Assembly (NCBI GenBank): GCA_963695675.1
Contig: CAVOGY010000007.1
Location: 372,001-436,000 of the forward strand
Direction of reading: 5' to 3'
Length of the DNA: 64,000 nt
Source of the DNA: DASUPK01 sp963695675
Lineage (GTDB): Bacteria > Actinomycetota > Thermoleophilia > Solirubrobacterales > 70-9
Position 1 is the stretch's first letter. Every line of letters starts with the position of its first letter. This document shows, piece after piece, positions 1 to 8,296 of the stretch. The position numbers were made by a program, and so were the translations under genes. The notes under the pieces are model-generated. The model worked only from the letters and a program-made list of their open reading frames with translations. It was not told the DNA's origin and ran no database searches.

Positions 1-40
1 TGCAGGGCCCGGTTCAGGGCACGCTTGTGGCCCGGTGTGA

Positions 41-772
41 TCACCCGCCGAGCAACCGGTAGCCGACTCCCCAGCAGTTGAAGACGTAGCGCGCCCCGTC
101 CGGGTCGAGCTTGCGCCTTAGCCGACTCGCGTGGGAGTCGAGCGTCCGGGTGCGGCCTTTCGATCGGAACCCCCAAACGTCTCGCAGCAGCTCGTCCTTG
201 GTGAAGACGCGGCGCGGCTCTGACGCCAGCGCGCTGAGCAGTGCGAACTCCTTGTTGGCCAGCTGCACCTCACGCCCGTCGACCCGGACGCGGCGCGTCA
301 CCGGGTCCACGCTCAAGTCCCCGACGCGAATCGGGCCCTGGCGGCGACCGGAGCGCCGGCGGAGAACGGCCGCTAGCCGGGCCAGCAGCTCCGGGTAGTG
401 GAAAGGCTTTTGGAGGTAATCGTCCGCGCCGGCCTCGAAACCGCGGAGCCTGTCGGCCTCGCTGGTTCTCCCGGAGAGGACGAGCACGGGAAGCTCGGGG
501 TCGAACCGCTCACCACCAGAGCGAATCTCCCGCAGCACGTCGATCCCGGGGGCATCAGGGAGCCCGAGATCGAGCAGCATCAGGTCCGGGTGGTTGTAGC
601 CGCAGAGGCGCAGAGCATCCGAGGCGCTCGGTGCCGGCAGGGCCCGGTAGCGGTCGGCGGTGAGGTGATCGCAGAGCAGCTCGCGCGTGGGATCGTCGTC
701 CTCGCAGACCACCACCGTCGCCAGCTCTTCGACCTGGGGGAGCATCGCCCGGTTGAGCAGCGGGAGGCTCAA
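41..772 (-). CDS. OmpR/PhoB-family response regulator
   Basis: DNA-binding response regulator. The receiver domain (about residues 18-135) shows the acidic pocket CEDDD, the phospho-acceptor Asp in LMLLDLGLPD and the conserved Lys in DDYLQKPF. A winged-helix effector domain (about 145-240) ends in GVGYRLLGG, as in PhoB-type regulators. Length is normal. No histidine kinase lies beside it in the window, so its partner is unknown. The start is either TTG at 772, which has a GGGGAGAG run just upstream, or ATG at 745 giving 234 aa without loss of the fold. The family assignment is secure; the regulon cannot be inferred. Confidence 0.9.
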   Translation of the reverse strand: MSLPLLNRAMLPQVEELATVVVCEDDDPTRELLCDHLTADRYRALPAPSASDALRLCGYNHPDLMLLDLGLPDAPGIDVLREIRSGGERFDPELPVLVLSGRTSEADRLRGFEAGADDYLQKPFHYPELLARLAAVLRRRSGRRQGPIRVGDLSVDPVTRRVRVDGREVQLANKEFALLSALASEPRRVFTKDELLRDVWGFRSKGRTRTLDSHASRLRRKLDPDGARYVFNCWGVGYRLLGG

Positions 773-827
773 ACTCTCCCCGGCCTAGACGCCAGGGAGC
801 TAGGGCAATTGGCTATAACCGCGGAGA

Positions 828-1793
828 ATGCCGGACTGGGAGCCTCCCTACCTGACGCTGTATCGCACGGGAGAGCTCGCCGATCGAGCCAAGCTGGCGA
901 CGCATCTTCTTCGCGAGCCGTGCCGCGTATGCCCGCGACTGTGCAAGGTCGATCGGCTCGAGGACGAGGCGGGGCTCTGCGGAATCGGCCGCCACGCCGT
1001 GGTGGCCTCCCACTTTCCTCATTTCGGCGAGGAGGACTGCCTTCGGGGTCAGCGGGGCTCGGGGACGATCTTCTTCAGCGGCTGCAATCTGCGCTGCGTC
1101 TTCTGCCAGAACAACGACATCTCCTGGCGGGTGAAGGGCGAGCCCGTACGGCCGGAGCGGCTCGCCGAGATGATGCTCGAACTGCAAGGGATCGGCTGCC
1201 ACAACATCAACTGGGTCACCCCGGAGCATGTTGTCCCTCAGATCCTCGAAGCTCTGCCACTCGCGGCGGAACGGGGGCTTCGTCTGCCGATCGTCTACAA
1301 CACAAGCGCCTACGACAGCCCTGAGAGCCTCGGATTGCTCGACGGGGTCGTCGACGTCTACATGCCCGACCTGAAGATGTGGACGGAGGAGCGGGCGCGG
1401 CGCTACCTCGCCAAGCGTGATTACTCGAAGGTGGCGCGGGAGAGCGTCAGGGAGATGCACCGCCAGGTCGGCGACCTGGTGCTCGACGATCGGGGGATGG
1501 CGCGGCGGGGGCTGATCGTCCGCCACCTGTTGATGCCAGGGATGGTCGAAGAGACCGAGGCGATCCTCCGCTTCGTCGCCGCGGAGCTGGGTCCGGGCAC
1601 CTACGTCAACCTGATGGCTCAGTACTACCCGGCGGGCAAGGTCGGCGCTGACGGGAAGTTCGAGGAGATCAATCGCGGCGTCAGCGGTGGAGAGTACGAG
1701 CGGGCATTGTCGATCGCCGATCAGCTCGGGCTCAAGCGACTGGACCCGCGCAGCCGTGCCCATGGTGAGGCGCTGGCGGCTGCGTTCGCATAG
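828..1793 (+). CDS. Radical SAM protein, COG1313/PflX-like
   Basis: Radical SAM enzyme of 321 aa. The cluster motif C-x3-C-x2-C is seen in GCNLRCVFC (about residues 88-96), preceded by a second cysteine group (CRVCPRLC ... GLCGIG, residues 31-60), the layout of the COG1313 'PflX-like' family related to pyruvate-formate-lyase activases. Further conserved stretches include VYNTSAYDS and MPDLKMW. The family generates a 5'-deoxyadenosyl radical, but its physiological substrate is unknown, and no glycyl-radical enzyme gene is visible nearby. The ATG at 828 fits. The 3' end overlaps the start of the next gene by about 30 nt, suggesting co-transcription with the methyltransferase. Confidence 0.85.
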   Translation: MPDWEPPYLTLYRTGELADRAKLATHLLREPCRVCPRLCKVDRLEDEAGLCGIGRHAVVASHFPHFGEEDCLRGQRGSGTIFFSGCNLRCVFCQNNDISWRVKGEPVRPERLAEMMLELQGIGCHNINWVTPEHVVPQILEALPLAAERGLRLPIVYNTSAYDSPESLGLLDGVVDVYMPDLKMWTEERARRYLAKRDYSKVARESVREMHRQVGDLVLDDRGMARRGLIVRHLLMPGMVEETEAILRFVAAELGPGTYVNLMAQYYPAGKVGADGKFEEINRGVSGGEYERALSIADQLGLKRLDPRSRAHGEALAAAFA

Positions 1794-2478
1794 CCCCGGG
1801 GAGAGCGCGCCACCGGTGCGCGCGGATGGTCCGGAGCGACTGGCCGAGGTGGCACGCGCGAAGGGAATCCGCGACCAGCGGCTGCTCCAGGCGATCGCCA
1901 GTGTGCCGCGGGCCGGGTTCGTGCCACGGAGGTACGGCGGCCGCGCCTACCGCGATGAGCCGATCCCCATCGGGCATGATCAGGTGACGACACAGCCTTC
2001 CCTCGTGGCAGCCATGCTCGAGGCACTGGCGCTTGAGGGGGACGAGCGTGTGCTCGAGGTGGGCACCGGCCATGGCTTTCAGACGGCGCTGCTCGCCAGA
2101 CTCGCCCGTCGCGTCTTCAGCATCGAGCGCCTCGCCGACCTGGCGCAGGCGGCCCGGCGCAACCTCGACCATCACCAGATCCGGAATGCGGTGGTGGTCG
2201 TCGGCGACGGGACCGCGGGCTTCCCCGAAGAAGCGCCTTTCGACGCGATCGTGGTCTCGGCGGCCTTCACGAGGGTTCCCGACCCGCTCGTGGCGCAGCT
2301 CCGGGACGGTGGGCGTCTCGTCCAACCCATCGGCCGGGGTGGCGCTGACGACGTGACGCTCTTCGAGCGGCGTGGAGGTGTGCTGGAGCGACGAGCCAGT
2401 GTCACGGGCGCGCACTTCGTGAAGCTCTACGGCGGCCATGGATTCACCCCGGAAGACCCGCACCAAATCACGCCCTGA
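1762..2478 (+). CDS. pcm: Protein-L-isoaspartate O-methyltransferase
   Basis: SAM-dependent methyltransferase that starts repair of isoaspartyl residues in aged proteins, cytoplasmic. The Rossmann motif I is VLEVGTGHGFQTALLA, preceded by the typical Pcm substrate-binding stretch (FVP..Y..RAY.D.P..IG, then QPSLVAAML) and followed by the VVSAAFTRVPDPL acidic/post-motif region. The ATG at 1762 gives 238 aa; a longer reading from 1687 would only extend into the upstream gene. It overlaps the radical SAM gene by about 30 nt, so translation is probably coupled. The C-terminus carries the usual FVKLYG-type strand. Identification is firm. Confidence 0.88.
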   Translation: MVRRWRLRSHSPGESAPPVRADGPERLAEVARAKGIRDQRLLQAIASVPRAGFVPRRYGGRAYRDEPIPIGHDQVTTQPSLVAAMLEALALEGDERVLEVGTGHGFQTALLARLARRVFSIERLADLAQAARRNLDHHQIRNAVVVVGDGTAGFPEEAPFDAIVVSAAFTRVPDPLVAQLRDGGRLVQPIGRGGADDVTLFERRGGVLERRASVTGAHFVKLYGGHGFTPEDPHQITP

Positions 2479-2481
2479 TCG

Positions 2482-2784
2482 CTACGGCGACGGCAGCTCC
2501 AGCACCGCGTCCGCGGGCGGGCAGCGGACGAGCCGGATCGGCGGAACGTTCCGGCGGATCTCGATCACGCGGCCCGCGGCGTCGAAGAAGAGCAGGTCGA
2601 GGCGAAACCGCATCCCCAGCGTGTGCACGCTGCGGCAGCGCGGGATCAGGAGTCCCGCCCCGGCGCGCTCGCGCGAGAGCAGGGCCAGGCCGAGCAGCCG
2701 GCTGAGCCGGGTCGTCGCGACCGGGAACTCGACACCGAGGAGCTCGGTCCACCGGAGCCGGCGGAAGCGGAGTGGCGTCACCAC
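2482..2784 (-). CDS. DUF192 family protein
   Basis: Small protein of about 100 aa matching the DUF192 fold: the core reads SRLLGLALL, then GLLIPRCRSVHTLGMRF and DLLFFDAAGRVIEI, ending near ADAVLELP. Family members are short beta-rich proteins, often exported or membrane-linked, of unknown role; no signal peptide is visible here. Tandem GTG codons at 2784/2781 are the likely starts. A longer frame to 2901 would run into the divergent Bax-inhibitor gene, whose start at 2807 leaves only a 22-bp gap. That tight divergence argues for the shorter form. Confidence 0.7.
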   Translation of the reverse strand: MVTPLRFRRLRWTELLGVEFPVATTRLSRLLGLALLSRERAGAGLLIPRCRSVHTLGMRFRLDLLFFDAAGRVIEIRRNVPPIRLVRCPPADAVLELPSP

Positions 2785-2806
2785 CCCTGCATAAGCTTCG
2801 GCGCCG

Positions 2807-3496
2807 ATGGAGTACGCGGCACAGCCGGCCGAAGTCGCCCGACCCGATTCGACCTTCCTGCAGCGGGTCTTCCTCTGGATGTTTGTCGGGCTCGCCGTCA
2901 CCGGCGGCGTGGCCGCCGCGATCGGTTCAAACGATCAGCTGCTCACCGACATCACCGAGTCGCCGGGGATCATCATCGGCGTCATCGTCGTCCAACTCGG
3001 GATCGTCTTCGGGATCTCGTTCCTGATCAACCGGATCTCGGTCGGGCTGGCGACCGTGCTCTTCCTGATCTACTCCGCGACCGTCGGGGTCACCTTCGCG
3101 TTCATCTTCGATCTCTACACGAGCCAGTCGATCTTCACGGCGTTCCTGATCACGGCCGGGATGTTCGGAGCGCTCGCCGTCTGGGGCGCGATCACCGACA
3201 TCGACCTCTCCAAGGTCGGGTCGATCGCCTTCATGGCCCTGATCGGGCTGATCCTGGCGACGATCGTCAACGTCTTCTGGGCAAACAGCACCCTCTACTG
3301 GATTACCACTTACGCGGGGGTGGGGATTTTCGCCGCGCTGACCGCGTACGACATGCAGAAGCTCAACCAGATCGGCAATCAGGGGCTGACGGGCGACGCC
3401 GCGGGGCGCGCGGCGATCATGGGCGCCCTCGCGCTCTACCTCGACTTCATCAACCTCTTCCTCTTCCTGCTGCGCATCTTCGGCCGGCAGCGCTAG
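2807..3496 (+). CDS. Bax inhibitor-1/YccA family membrane protein
   Basis: Integral membrane protein of 229 aa with about seven predicted hydrophobic helices from residue 21 onward. The profile (VFLWMFVGLAVTGGVAA, repeated helices, terminal IMGALALYLDFINLFLFLL) matches the BI-1/YccA/TMBIM family, including the conserved YDMQKL and LYLDFINLF segments. Eukaryotic and some bacterial members act as pH-sensitive calcium leak channels; in bacteria the role is mostly unproven. The ATG at 2807 is followed by a 20-residue polar N-terminus. It is transcribed divergently from the DUF192 gene and is followed by GC-rich hairpins that could end transcription. Confidence 0.88.
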   Translation: MEYAAQPAEVARPDSTFLQRVFLWMFVGLAVTGGVAAAIGSNDQLLTDITESPGIIIGVIVVQLGIVFGISFLINRISVGLATVLFLIYSATVGVTFAFIFDLYTSQSIFTAFLITAGMFGALAVWGAITDIDLSKVGSIAFMALIGLILATIVNVFWANSTLYWITTYAGVGIFAALTAYDMQKLNQIGNQGLTGDAAGRAAIMGALALYLDFINLFLFLLRIFGRQR

Positions 3497-3535
3497 CGGC
3501 CACCTGGCCGCACTACTTTGAGCGAGGGGCGAAGC
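3496..3535 (+). terminator. Tandem GC-rich hairpins downstream of BI-1 gene
   Basis: Directly after the stop codon lies an inverted repeat GCGGCC-acct-GGCCGC (3496-3511), followed by GGGGC-gaa-GCCCC (3526-3535). A third palindromic run (gcggccgc...gcggccgcg-like) sits near 3555-3575. There is no U-tract apart from ACTACTTTG, so this may be a weak or factor-dependent terminator. Confidence 0.4.
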
Positions 3536-3610
3536 CCCGAGCGGCTGTGTGGGGCGGCCGCTCGTGGCCGCGATCTGATGGCGAAGCCGTCCGCTCGCTA
3601 GCTTCACGGG

Positions 3611-4084
3611 GTGGCCGACCCGGCGGATCCACCGACGCTGTACGAGTGGGCCGGCGGCCGCGCGGCGTTCGAGCGCCTGATCAATGCCTTCTACGACCGG
3701 GTCGAGCGCGACGAGCTGATCTCGCCGCTCTTCCCCGGCGGCGTCAGCCGCGAGCACCGCGACCACGTGATCCTCTGGTGGTCCGAGGTCTTCGGCGGCC
3801 CGACCGACTACACCGACCAGCTGGGCGGCTACCACCGGATGGTGATGAAGCACCACGATCTCGCGATCACCCCGGAGCAGCGCCTGCGCTTTGCGACCTT
3901 GATGAGCCTCGCCGCCGATGACGCCGGACTGCCCGCCGATCCGGAGTTCCGCTCCGCCTTCATGGCGTACGTCGAGTGGGGAACCCGCCTCGCCATGCAC
4001 AACTCTCAGCCCGGCGCGGACGTTCCGCAGCAGGCCCCAGTGCCGCACTGGGGCTGGGGCGAGGCGCCGCCGTACCAGCCATGA
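3611..4084 (+). CDS. Group II truncated hemoglobin (TrHbO type)
   Basis: Haem protein of 157 aa with the 2-over-2 globin pattern: LYEWAGGRAAFERLINAFYDRV at the N-terminus (helices A-B), the loop LFPGGVSREHRDHV, then the F-region YHRMVMKHHDLAITPEQRLRF carrying the likely proximal His, and VEWGTRLAMHNSQPG at the end. TrHbO proteins bind O2/NO and are linked to redox or NO protection. The start is GTG at 3611. The C-terminal tail is Pro/Trp-rich (VPHWGWGEAPP), as in several actinobacterial members. The next gene (tag) starts 14 nt downstream, so the pair may be co-transcribed. Confidence 0.87.
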   Translation: MADPADPPTLYEWAGGRAAFERLINAFYDRVERDELISPLFPGGVSREHRDHVILWWSEVFGGPTDYTDQLGGYHRMVMKHHDLAITPEQRLRFATLMSLAADDAGLPADPEFRSAFMAYVEWGTRLAMHNSQPGADVPQQAPVPHWGWGEAPPYQP

Positions 4085-4097
4085 CCGTGCGAGGCGG

Positions 4098-4682
4098 ATG
4101 AGCGTGTCGACCGGAGTGGAGAGGGGCGCGGACGGAAAGCCGCGCTGCGGATGGGCGATCGGGACCCCGGACTACCTCGAATACCACGACAACGAGTGGG
4201 GGCGGCCGCTACACGGCGAGGTCGAGCTCTTCGAGCGGCTCACCCTCGAGGCGTTCCAGTCCGGGCTCTCCTGGCTCACGATCCTGCGCAAGCGCGAGAA
4301 CTTCCGCCGCGCCTTCGACGACTTCGACGTCGAACGGGTCGCCGACTACGGCAGCGCCGACGTCGCGCGGCTGCTCGCCGACGCCGGGATCGTCCGCAAC
4401 CGGAAGAAGATCGACGCCGCGATCGCGAACGCGAAGGCGGCGCGCGAGATGCATGCCAATGGTGAGAGCCTCGACGAGCTGATCTGGGGGTTCGCCCCGG
4501 ACAACGCGCCGCCGGCACCAGAGACACTCGACGACCTGGAGCCGACCACCCCCGAGTCGAAGGCACTTGCCAAGGAGCTCAAGCGGCGCGGCTTCGTCTT
4601 CGTCGGCCCGACGACCGTCTACGCGACGATGGAGGCGATCGGAGTGGTCAACGACCACCTAGCCGGTTGCGCATTTCGCTAG
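4098..4682 (+). CDS. tag: DNA-3-methyladenine glycosylase I
   Basis: Base-excision repair enzyme of 194 aa removing 3-methyladenine. Diagnostic Tag features are visible: RCGWAIGTPDYLEYHDNEWG at the N-terminus (zinc Cys and the base-stacking Trp/Tyr region), ELFERLTLEAFQSGLSW, the helix LTILRKRENFRRAF, and GFVFVGPTTVYATMEAIGVVNDH with a late zinc ligand followed by GC at the C-terminus. The ATG at 4098 is chosen because homology begins at once; the frame is open further upstream within the hemoglobin gene. The gene sits 14 nt after the truncated hemoglobin gene. Confidence 0.9.
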   Translation: MSVSTGVERGADGKPRCGWAIGTPDYLEYHDNEWGRPLHGEVELFERLTLEAFQSGLSWLTILRKRENFRRAFDDFDVERVADYGSADVARLLADAGIVRNRKKIDAAIANAKAAREMHANGESLDELIWGFAPDNAPPAPETLDDLEPTTPESKALAKELKRRGFVFVGPTTVYATMEAIGVVNDHLAGCAFR

Positions 4683-4788
4683 CAGACCATCGACGCTCGA
4701 CCCTGGGTTCCCTTTTGCTGCAACCGGACGTTCAGGGGGCGGAGAAAACTGGCGGCGGCACCCCTCATGCGCGAAGATTCCCCAACCG

Positions 4789-5265
4789 GTGGACGAGACC
4801 GCACGCAGAGGAAACTACGAGTCCGGCGCGGACTACGTGCTCGAGTACGGAGAGCTCCGGTTCTCGTTCAACGAGCGTGACTTCGCCCAGCGGGTCGAGC
4901 AAGCGGCGGTCAAGCTCGACTTCGTGCGCCAGGGCCTCGACGAGCACGAGCTCGAGGACCTGCTCGAGCTGGCCGTGAACGGCGAGATACGCGAACCCTG
5001 TTCTCCTCTGGGGGAACACGTCAACGAGAACTGGGAGGACCTGATCGGCCCCTCCAGCAAGAGCCTCGTCCATTGGCTGCGCCGGCTGGTCTTCCGCGGC
5101 GCCTGGCTGGATCAGCGGGTCAAGGAGGGCGAGCTCGACATCGTCTTCGACGAGTCGACCCAGACCTTCGGCTACGTTCAGCCGGATCGCGACTCCGAGC
5201 TGATCGAGCTCTCCGCGGAGCCCTCCTGGGGCAGCATCGCCTACGGCGGCCGCGACCGGGCCTAG
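4789..5265 (+). CDS. Uncharacterised protein (158 aa)
   Basis: Not recognised. The product is soluble and acidic, with mixed helix/strand composition (e.g. ELEDLLELAVNGEIREP and LVHWLRRLVFRGAWLDQRVKEG) and no signal peptide or membrane segment. The start is GTG at 4789. It is convergent with the Rho-like gene on the other strand, and the two stop codons overlap by about 4 nt (5262-5265). Reading-frame quality (strong GC3, no rare runs) supports a real gene. No function is proposed. Confidence 0.6.
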   Translation: MDETARRGNYESGADYVLEYGELRFSFNERDFAQRVEQAAVKLDFVRQGLDEHELEDLLELAVNGEIREPCSPLGEHVNENWEDLIGPSSKSLVHWLRRLVFRGAWLDQRVKEGELDIVFDESTQTFGYVQPDRDSELIELSAEPSWGSIAYGGRDRA

Positions 5266-6587
5266 AGCCGGCTCAGCAGCTCGCTATTGCTGGCGGTCGC
5301 GGCGATCTGATCCGCGAGCGCCCTGGCCGCCCGCTCCGGATCCATCTCGCTCAGCTCCTCGCGCAGGCGCCGAACCTTCTCGAGCTCCTCGGGATCACGC
5401 AGCTCCTCCTCACCCGACGCCCCGGAGTCGGCCGCGACCAGCGACGGGACGATTCCCTTGGCGGCGAGGCCGGCGTCGAGCCGCAGGAGCAGGTTCTCGG
5501 TCGTCTGCAGCGCCTCGCGGACCTCCGCACCGCGATCATCGGAGTCGAGCACTGTCGCGATAACGGTGAGCGACCCGGTCCCGACCTCGCCGAGCTCCCG
5601 GCCAACGCCGAACATCCGCTTCACCCGAGCCGGGTCGCGGTAGCCGAGCGCCAGTCTGCTCAGAGAGTCGATCAGGACCACGACGTCCCCACCCCCCTCG
5701 GCGAGCCGCTTGGCGTGTCCCATCGCCAACTCGGCCTCCCGGACCTGGTCGCGTGGCTCCTGATCGGCGGTCGCGGCGAAGATCTCCGCGTCGGGCAGGG
5801 CGCGCTCCCACTGTGGAACCTCCTCGGGCCGCTCATCGGCGAGCAGGACGCAGAGGTGGGCGTCGGTCTCGGCGATCGCTGAGCCCAGTGCCCGTAGGAG
5901 CGTCGTCCGCCCCGAGCGCGGCTGCGCGAGGATGAGCACCCGCTGGCCGAAGGCCAGGGGGCCGAGCAGGTCGACGGCCCGGACCTGCGGGTCTCCCGGC
6001 GCATCGGGCGAGAAGAGACGGCGGTGTGGCGGCGCAGCGGTGAGGTCCTCGAAGGGCGTGCGCTCCTCCTCGGGGCTCTGCCCGTTGACGCCCTCGACCC
6101 TGACCAGGGCGCGATGACGCTCGCCACGGCGGGGCTGTCGAGCGGGGCCGCTCACCTCGTCGCCGGGACGCAGCTCGCAGCGGCGGATCTGGGAGGCCGA
6201 GACGTAGACGTCCCCCTCGGCCTCGTGCAGGCCGCTCAGCCGCAGGAAGCCATAGCCCTGCGGCATCCGGTCGAGCACGCCGCTGACCGGCTCCGTATCG
6301 GGCTCGTCGGGTTCAGAGGTGTCGGACCGGTCGCGCCGGTCCCTTTCCGCCGGCTTCTCGGTGTCTGGCTCTTCCTCTGGCTCCTCATCCTCGAGGGGCT
6401 CGTGGTGCGGCCGCTCGAGGCCAGCGTCGACCGCCTCCTCGCGATCCGCGGGCTCATACCCCCTCCCCTCCTCGCGCTCCTCGATGGCCTCGATCAGCTC
6501 GAGGCGCGGCAGCATCCGGTACCCCGGCACGCCCAGCACTCGCGCGCGTTGGTGAAGGTCGGCGAGATGTTGGTCCTGCAGGGCCAT
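5262..6587 (-). CDS. Divergent Rho-like transcription termination factor
   Basis: Rho homologue of 441 aa. A Rho_N-like helical segment (LADLHQRARVLGVPGYRML) is followed by an acidic linker, then an RNA-binding OB/cold-shock domain (GYGFLRLSG...DVYVSASQIRRCELRPGDEVSG) and a RecA-type ATPase. The catalytic-Glu motif DERPEEV and Walker B VVLIDSLSRLA are present. However, the P-loop reads QPRSGRTTLL where Rho has a GKT lysine, the Q-loop segment between Walker B and KRMFG is missing, the GTGN-type R-loop is replaced by LQTTENL, and the SGTRKEEL arginine-finger motif reads SGASGEEEL. It is therefore probably a paralogue rather than the main Rho. TTG at 6599 is an alternative start. Confidence 0.8.
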   Translation of the reverse strand: MALQDQHLADLHQRARVLGVPGYRMLPRLELIEAIEEREEGRGYEPADREEAVDAGLERPHHEPLEDEEPEEEPDTEKPAERDRRDRSDTSEPDEPDTEPVSGVLDRMPQGYGFLRLSGLHEAEGDVYVSASQIRRCELRPGDEVSGPARQPRRGERHRALVRVEGVNGQSPEEERTPFEDLTAAPPHRRLFSPDAPGDPQVRAVDLLGPLAFGQRVLILAQPRSGRTTLLRALGSAIAETDAHLCVLLADERPEEVPQWERALPDAEIFAATADQEPRDQVREAELAMGHAKRLAEGGGDVVVLIDSLSRLALGYRDPARVKRMFGVGRELGEVGTGSLTVIATVLDSDDRGAEVREALQTTENLLLRLDAGLAAKGIVPSLVAADSGASGEEELRDPEELEKVRRLREELSEMDPERAARALADQIAATASNSELLSRL

Positions 6588-6619
6588 CGGGCGCCGCAAT
6601 GCTAATCCCGAGGGGAGCC

Positions 6620-8296
6620 CTACGGCGCCGGCATACGTGCGGGGTCCAGGCCCTCAGCGTCGGCGACCCGGGACCAGGCTTCCTGCTCCGCGGCGACCCG
6701 GGACTGGCTCCAACCGAGCTCCTCGCGGAGCGCCCGCGCCACCGCGACAGGCGCCTCGCCGTCGCGCAGCTCGGGCGCTGCCAGCAGCCCGAGCCGGGTG
6801 CGCCGCAAGAGCACGTCGGAGACGGAGCGCGCCTGCTCGCGCCTGGCGGCGATCACGACCTCGGCCAGCAGATCGGGGTGGCCCGGCACGATCGGCTGCG
6901 CCAGCTCGGGGCGCTCCTCGCATACATCGAGGACGGCACGCGCCGCATGCCCGTAGCGGAAGGCGAGCTGGTCGGTTGCGCCTTCGGGGAGCGCGACGCT
7001 CGTCTCCAGATCCTCGGGACGGGCCGCCATCCCGAGGGGAATGTCGTCGGTGCGGCACTCGGCTTCGCGGCCATCGCGTTCGACGATCCGGTCGACGACC
7101 TGGGCAGCCATGCGCCGGAAGGTGGTGAGCTTGCCGCCGGTGATGGTGAGCATCCCGGACGAGGTCTCGTAGAGCTCCGCCTTGCGGGAGATGTCCACCG
7201 ACTTCTTCGGATCGCCGGTCGAGATCAGCGGGCGCACTCCGGCGTATGCGCCCGTCAGGTCATCGGGGCCGAGCTCGGTCCCGAAGTAGCTGTTCAGGGC
7301 GTCGAGCAGGTACTCGACGTCGTCCCCGCTCGGGGGCACGTGATCGATGTCGCCCTCGTAGTCGTTGTCGGTCGTCCCCACCAGCACGTGCCCGTACCAG
7401 GGCAGCGCGAAGATCGTGCGCTCGCCGCCGGCCGGGACGATGCAGGCCGCCGTGCCGATGTCGAGCCGCTCGGTCGAGACCGTCACATGCGTGCCGCGGC
7501 TGGGCCGGATATTGGGGATCTCCTCCTCGGTGTGGAGCTCGTCCGGGCGGATCCGGTCGGCCCAGACCCCAGTGGCGTTGACGACGTTGTCGGCGCGAAC
7601 CTCGACGCGCTCGCCGGACTCCGACTCCGTGAAGGCCACGCCGGCTGCTTGCCCTCCCTCGTCGAGGACCTCCGTCACCTCGGCGCCGTTCAGGACGACC
7701 GCGCCGAACCGCTCAGCCTCGCCGAGCACCGTGAGGACCAGCCGGGCGTCGTCGGTCTGGCAGTCGTAGAAGAGGTAGGCCGAGCTCGGCTCCATCGGCC
7801 CGAGCGCCGGGATCAGCTCGGCGGCCTCCTCCCCCGAGATCGTGCGATGGCGGTCCGGAGACCAGTAGTCGGACTCTCTGGAGTGCTCGTTCCGCTGGCT
7901 CCGCCCGCGCCCGATGCGCGCGGTCGCCATCACGTCGTACATGTTGAGGCCGAGCCCGAGGCGCAGGTTGCGGCGCTCTTTCCCCGGGGCCGGCACCAGG
8001 AACGGGGTCGGGTAGACGAGGTGGGGCGCGAGCCGGACGAGCAGCTGGCGCTCGAGCAACGCCTCGCGGACCAGGCCGAGGTCGAAGTTCTGCAGGTAGC
8101 GAAGGCCGCCGTGGACCATCTTCGACGATCGGCTCGAGGTGCCCTGGCCGAAGTCATCGCGCTCGACCAGTGCCACGGAGTAGCCCCGCGACGCAGCATC
8201 GAGCGCGACGCCGGCGCCGGTGATCCCGCCGCCGACCACCACCACGTCGAAGTGGTCCTCCCCCATCGCGTCGAGCGCTTCCGCGCGCGAGATCAT
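6620..8296 (-). CDS. glpD: Glycerol-3-phosphate dehydrogenase, FAD-dependent
   Basis: Membrane-associated flavoprotein oxidising sn-glycerol-3-phosphate to dihydroxyacetone phosphate and passing electrons to quinone. The 558-aa product begins with the FAD dinucleotide motif VVVVGGGITGAGVALDAASRG, then the GlpD signature GTSSRSSKMVHGGLRYL, and later AGVRPLIS and TITGGKLTTFR. Length and C-terminal helical domain are typical. The ATG at 8296 overlaps the stop of the nitroreductase gene (ATGA), so the two are translationally coupled. The frame stays open far upstream through the nitroreductase and into the ECF gene; that long reading is an artefact, because the true upstream genes use other frames or have their own stops. 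Confidence 0.92.
   Translation of the reverse strand: MISRAEALDAMGEDHFDVVVVGGGITGAGVALDAASRGYSVALVERDDFGQGTSSRSSKMVHGGLRYLQNFDLGLVREALLERQLLVRLAPHLVYPTPFLVPAPGKERRNLRLGLGLNMYDVMATARIGRGRSQRNEHSRESDYWSPDRHRTISGEEAAELIPALGPMEPSSAYLFYDCQTDDARLVLTVLGEAERFGAVVLNGAEVTEVLDEGGQAAGVAFTESESGERVEVRADNVVNATGVWADRIRPDELHTEEEIPNIRPSRGTHVTVSTERLDIGTAACIVPAGGERTIFALPWYGHVLVGTTDNDYEGDIDHVPPSGDDVEYLLDALNSYFGTELGPDDLTGAYAGVRPLISTGDPKKSVDISRKAELYETSSGMLTITGGKLTTFRRMAAQVVDRIVERDGREAECRTDDIPLGMAARPEDLETSVALPEGATDQLAFRYGHAARAVLDVCEERPELAQPIVPGHPDLLAEVVIAARREQARSVSDVLLRRTRLGLLAAPELRDGEAPVAVARALREELGWSQSRVAAEQEAWSRVADAEGLDPARMPAP

Noticed and set aside
1..40. Possible end of a gene at the left edge
   Set aside because: Forty bases are too few to identify a frame or family.
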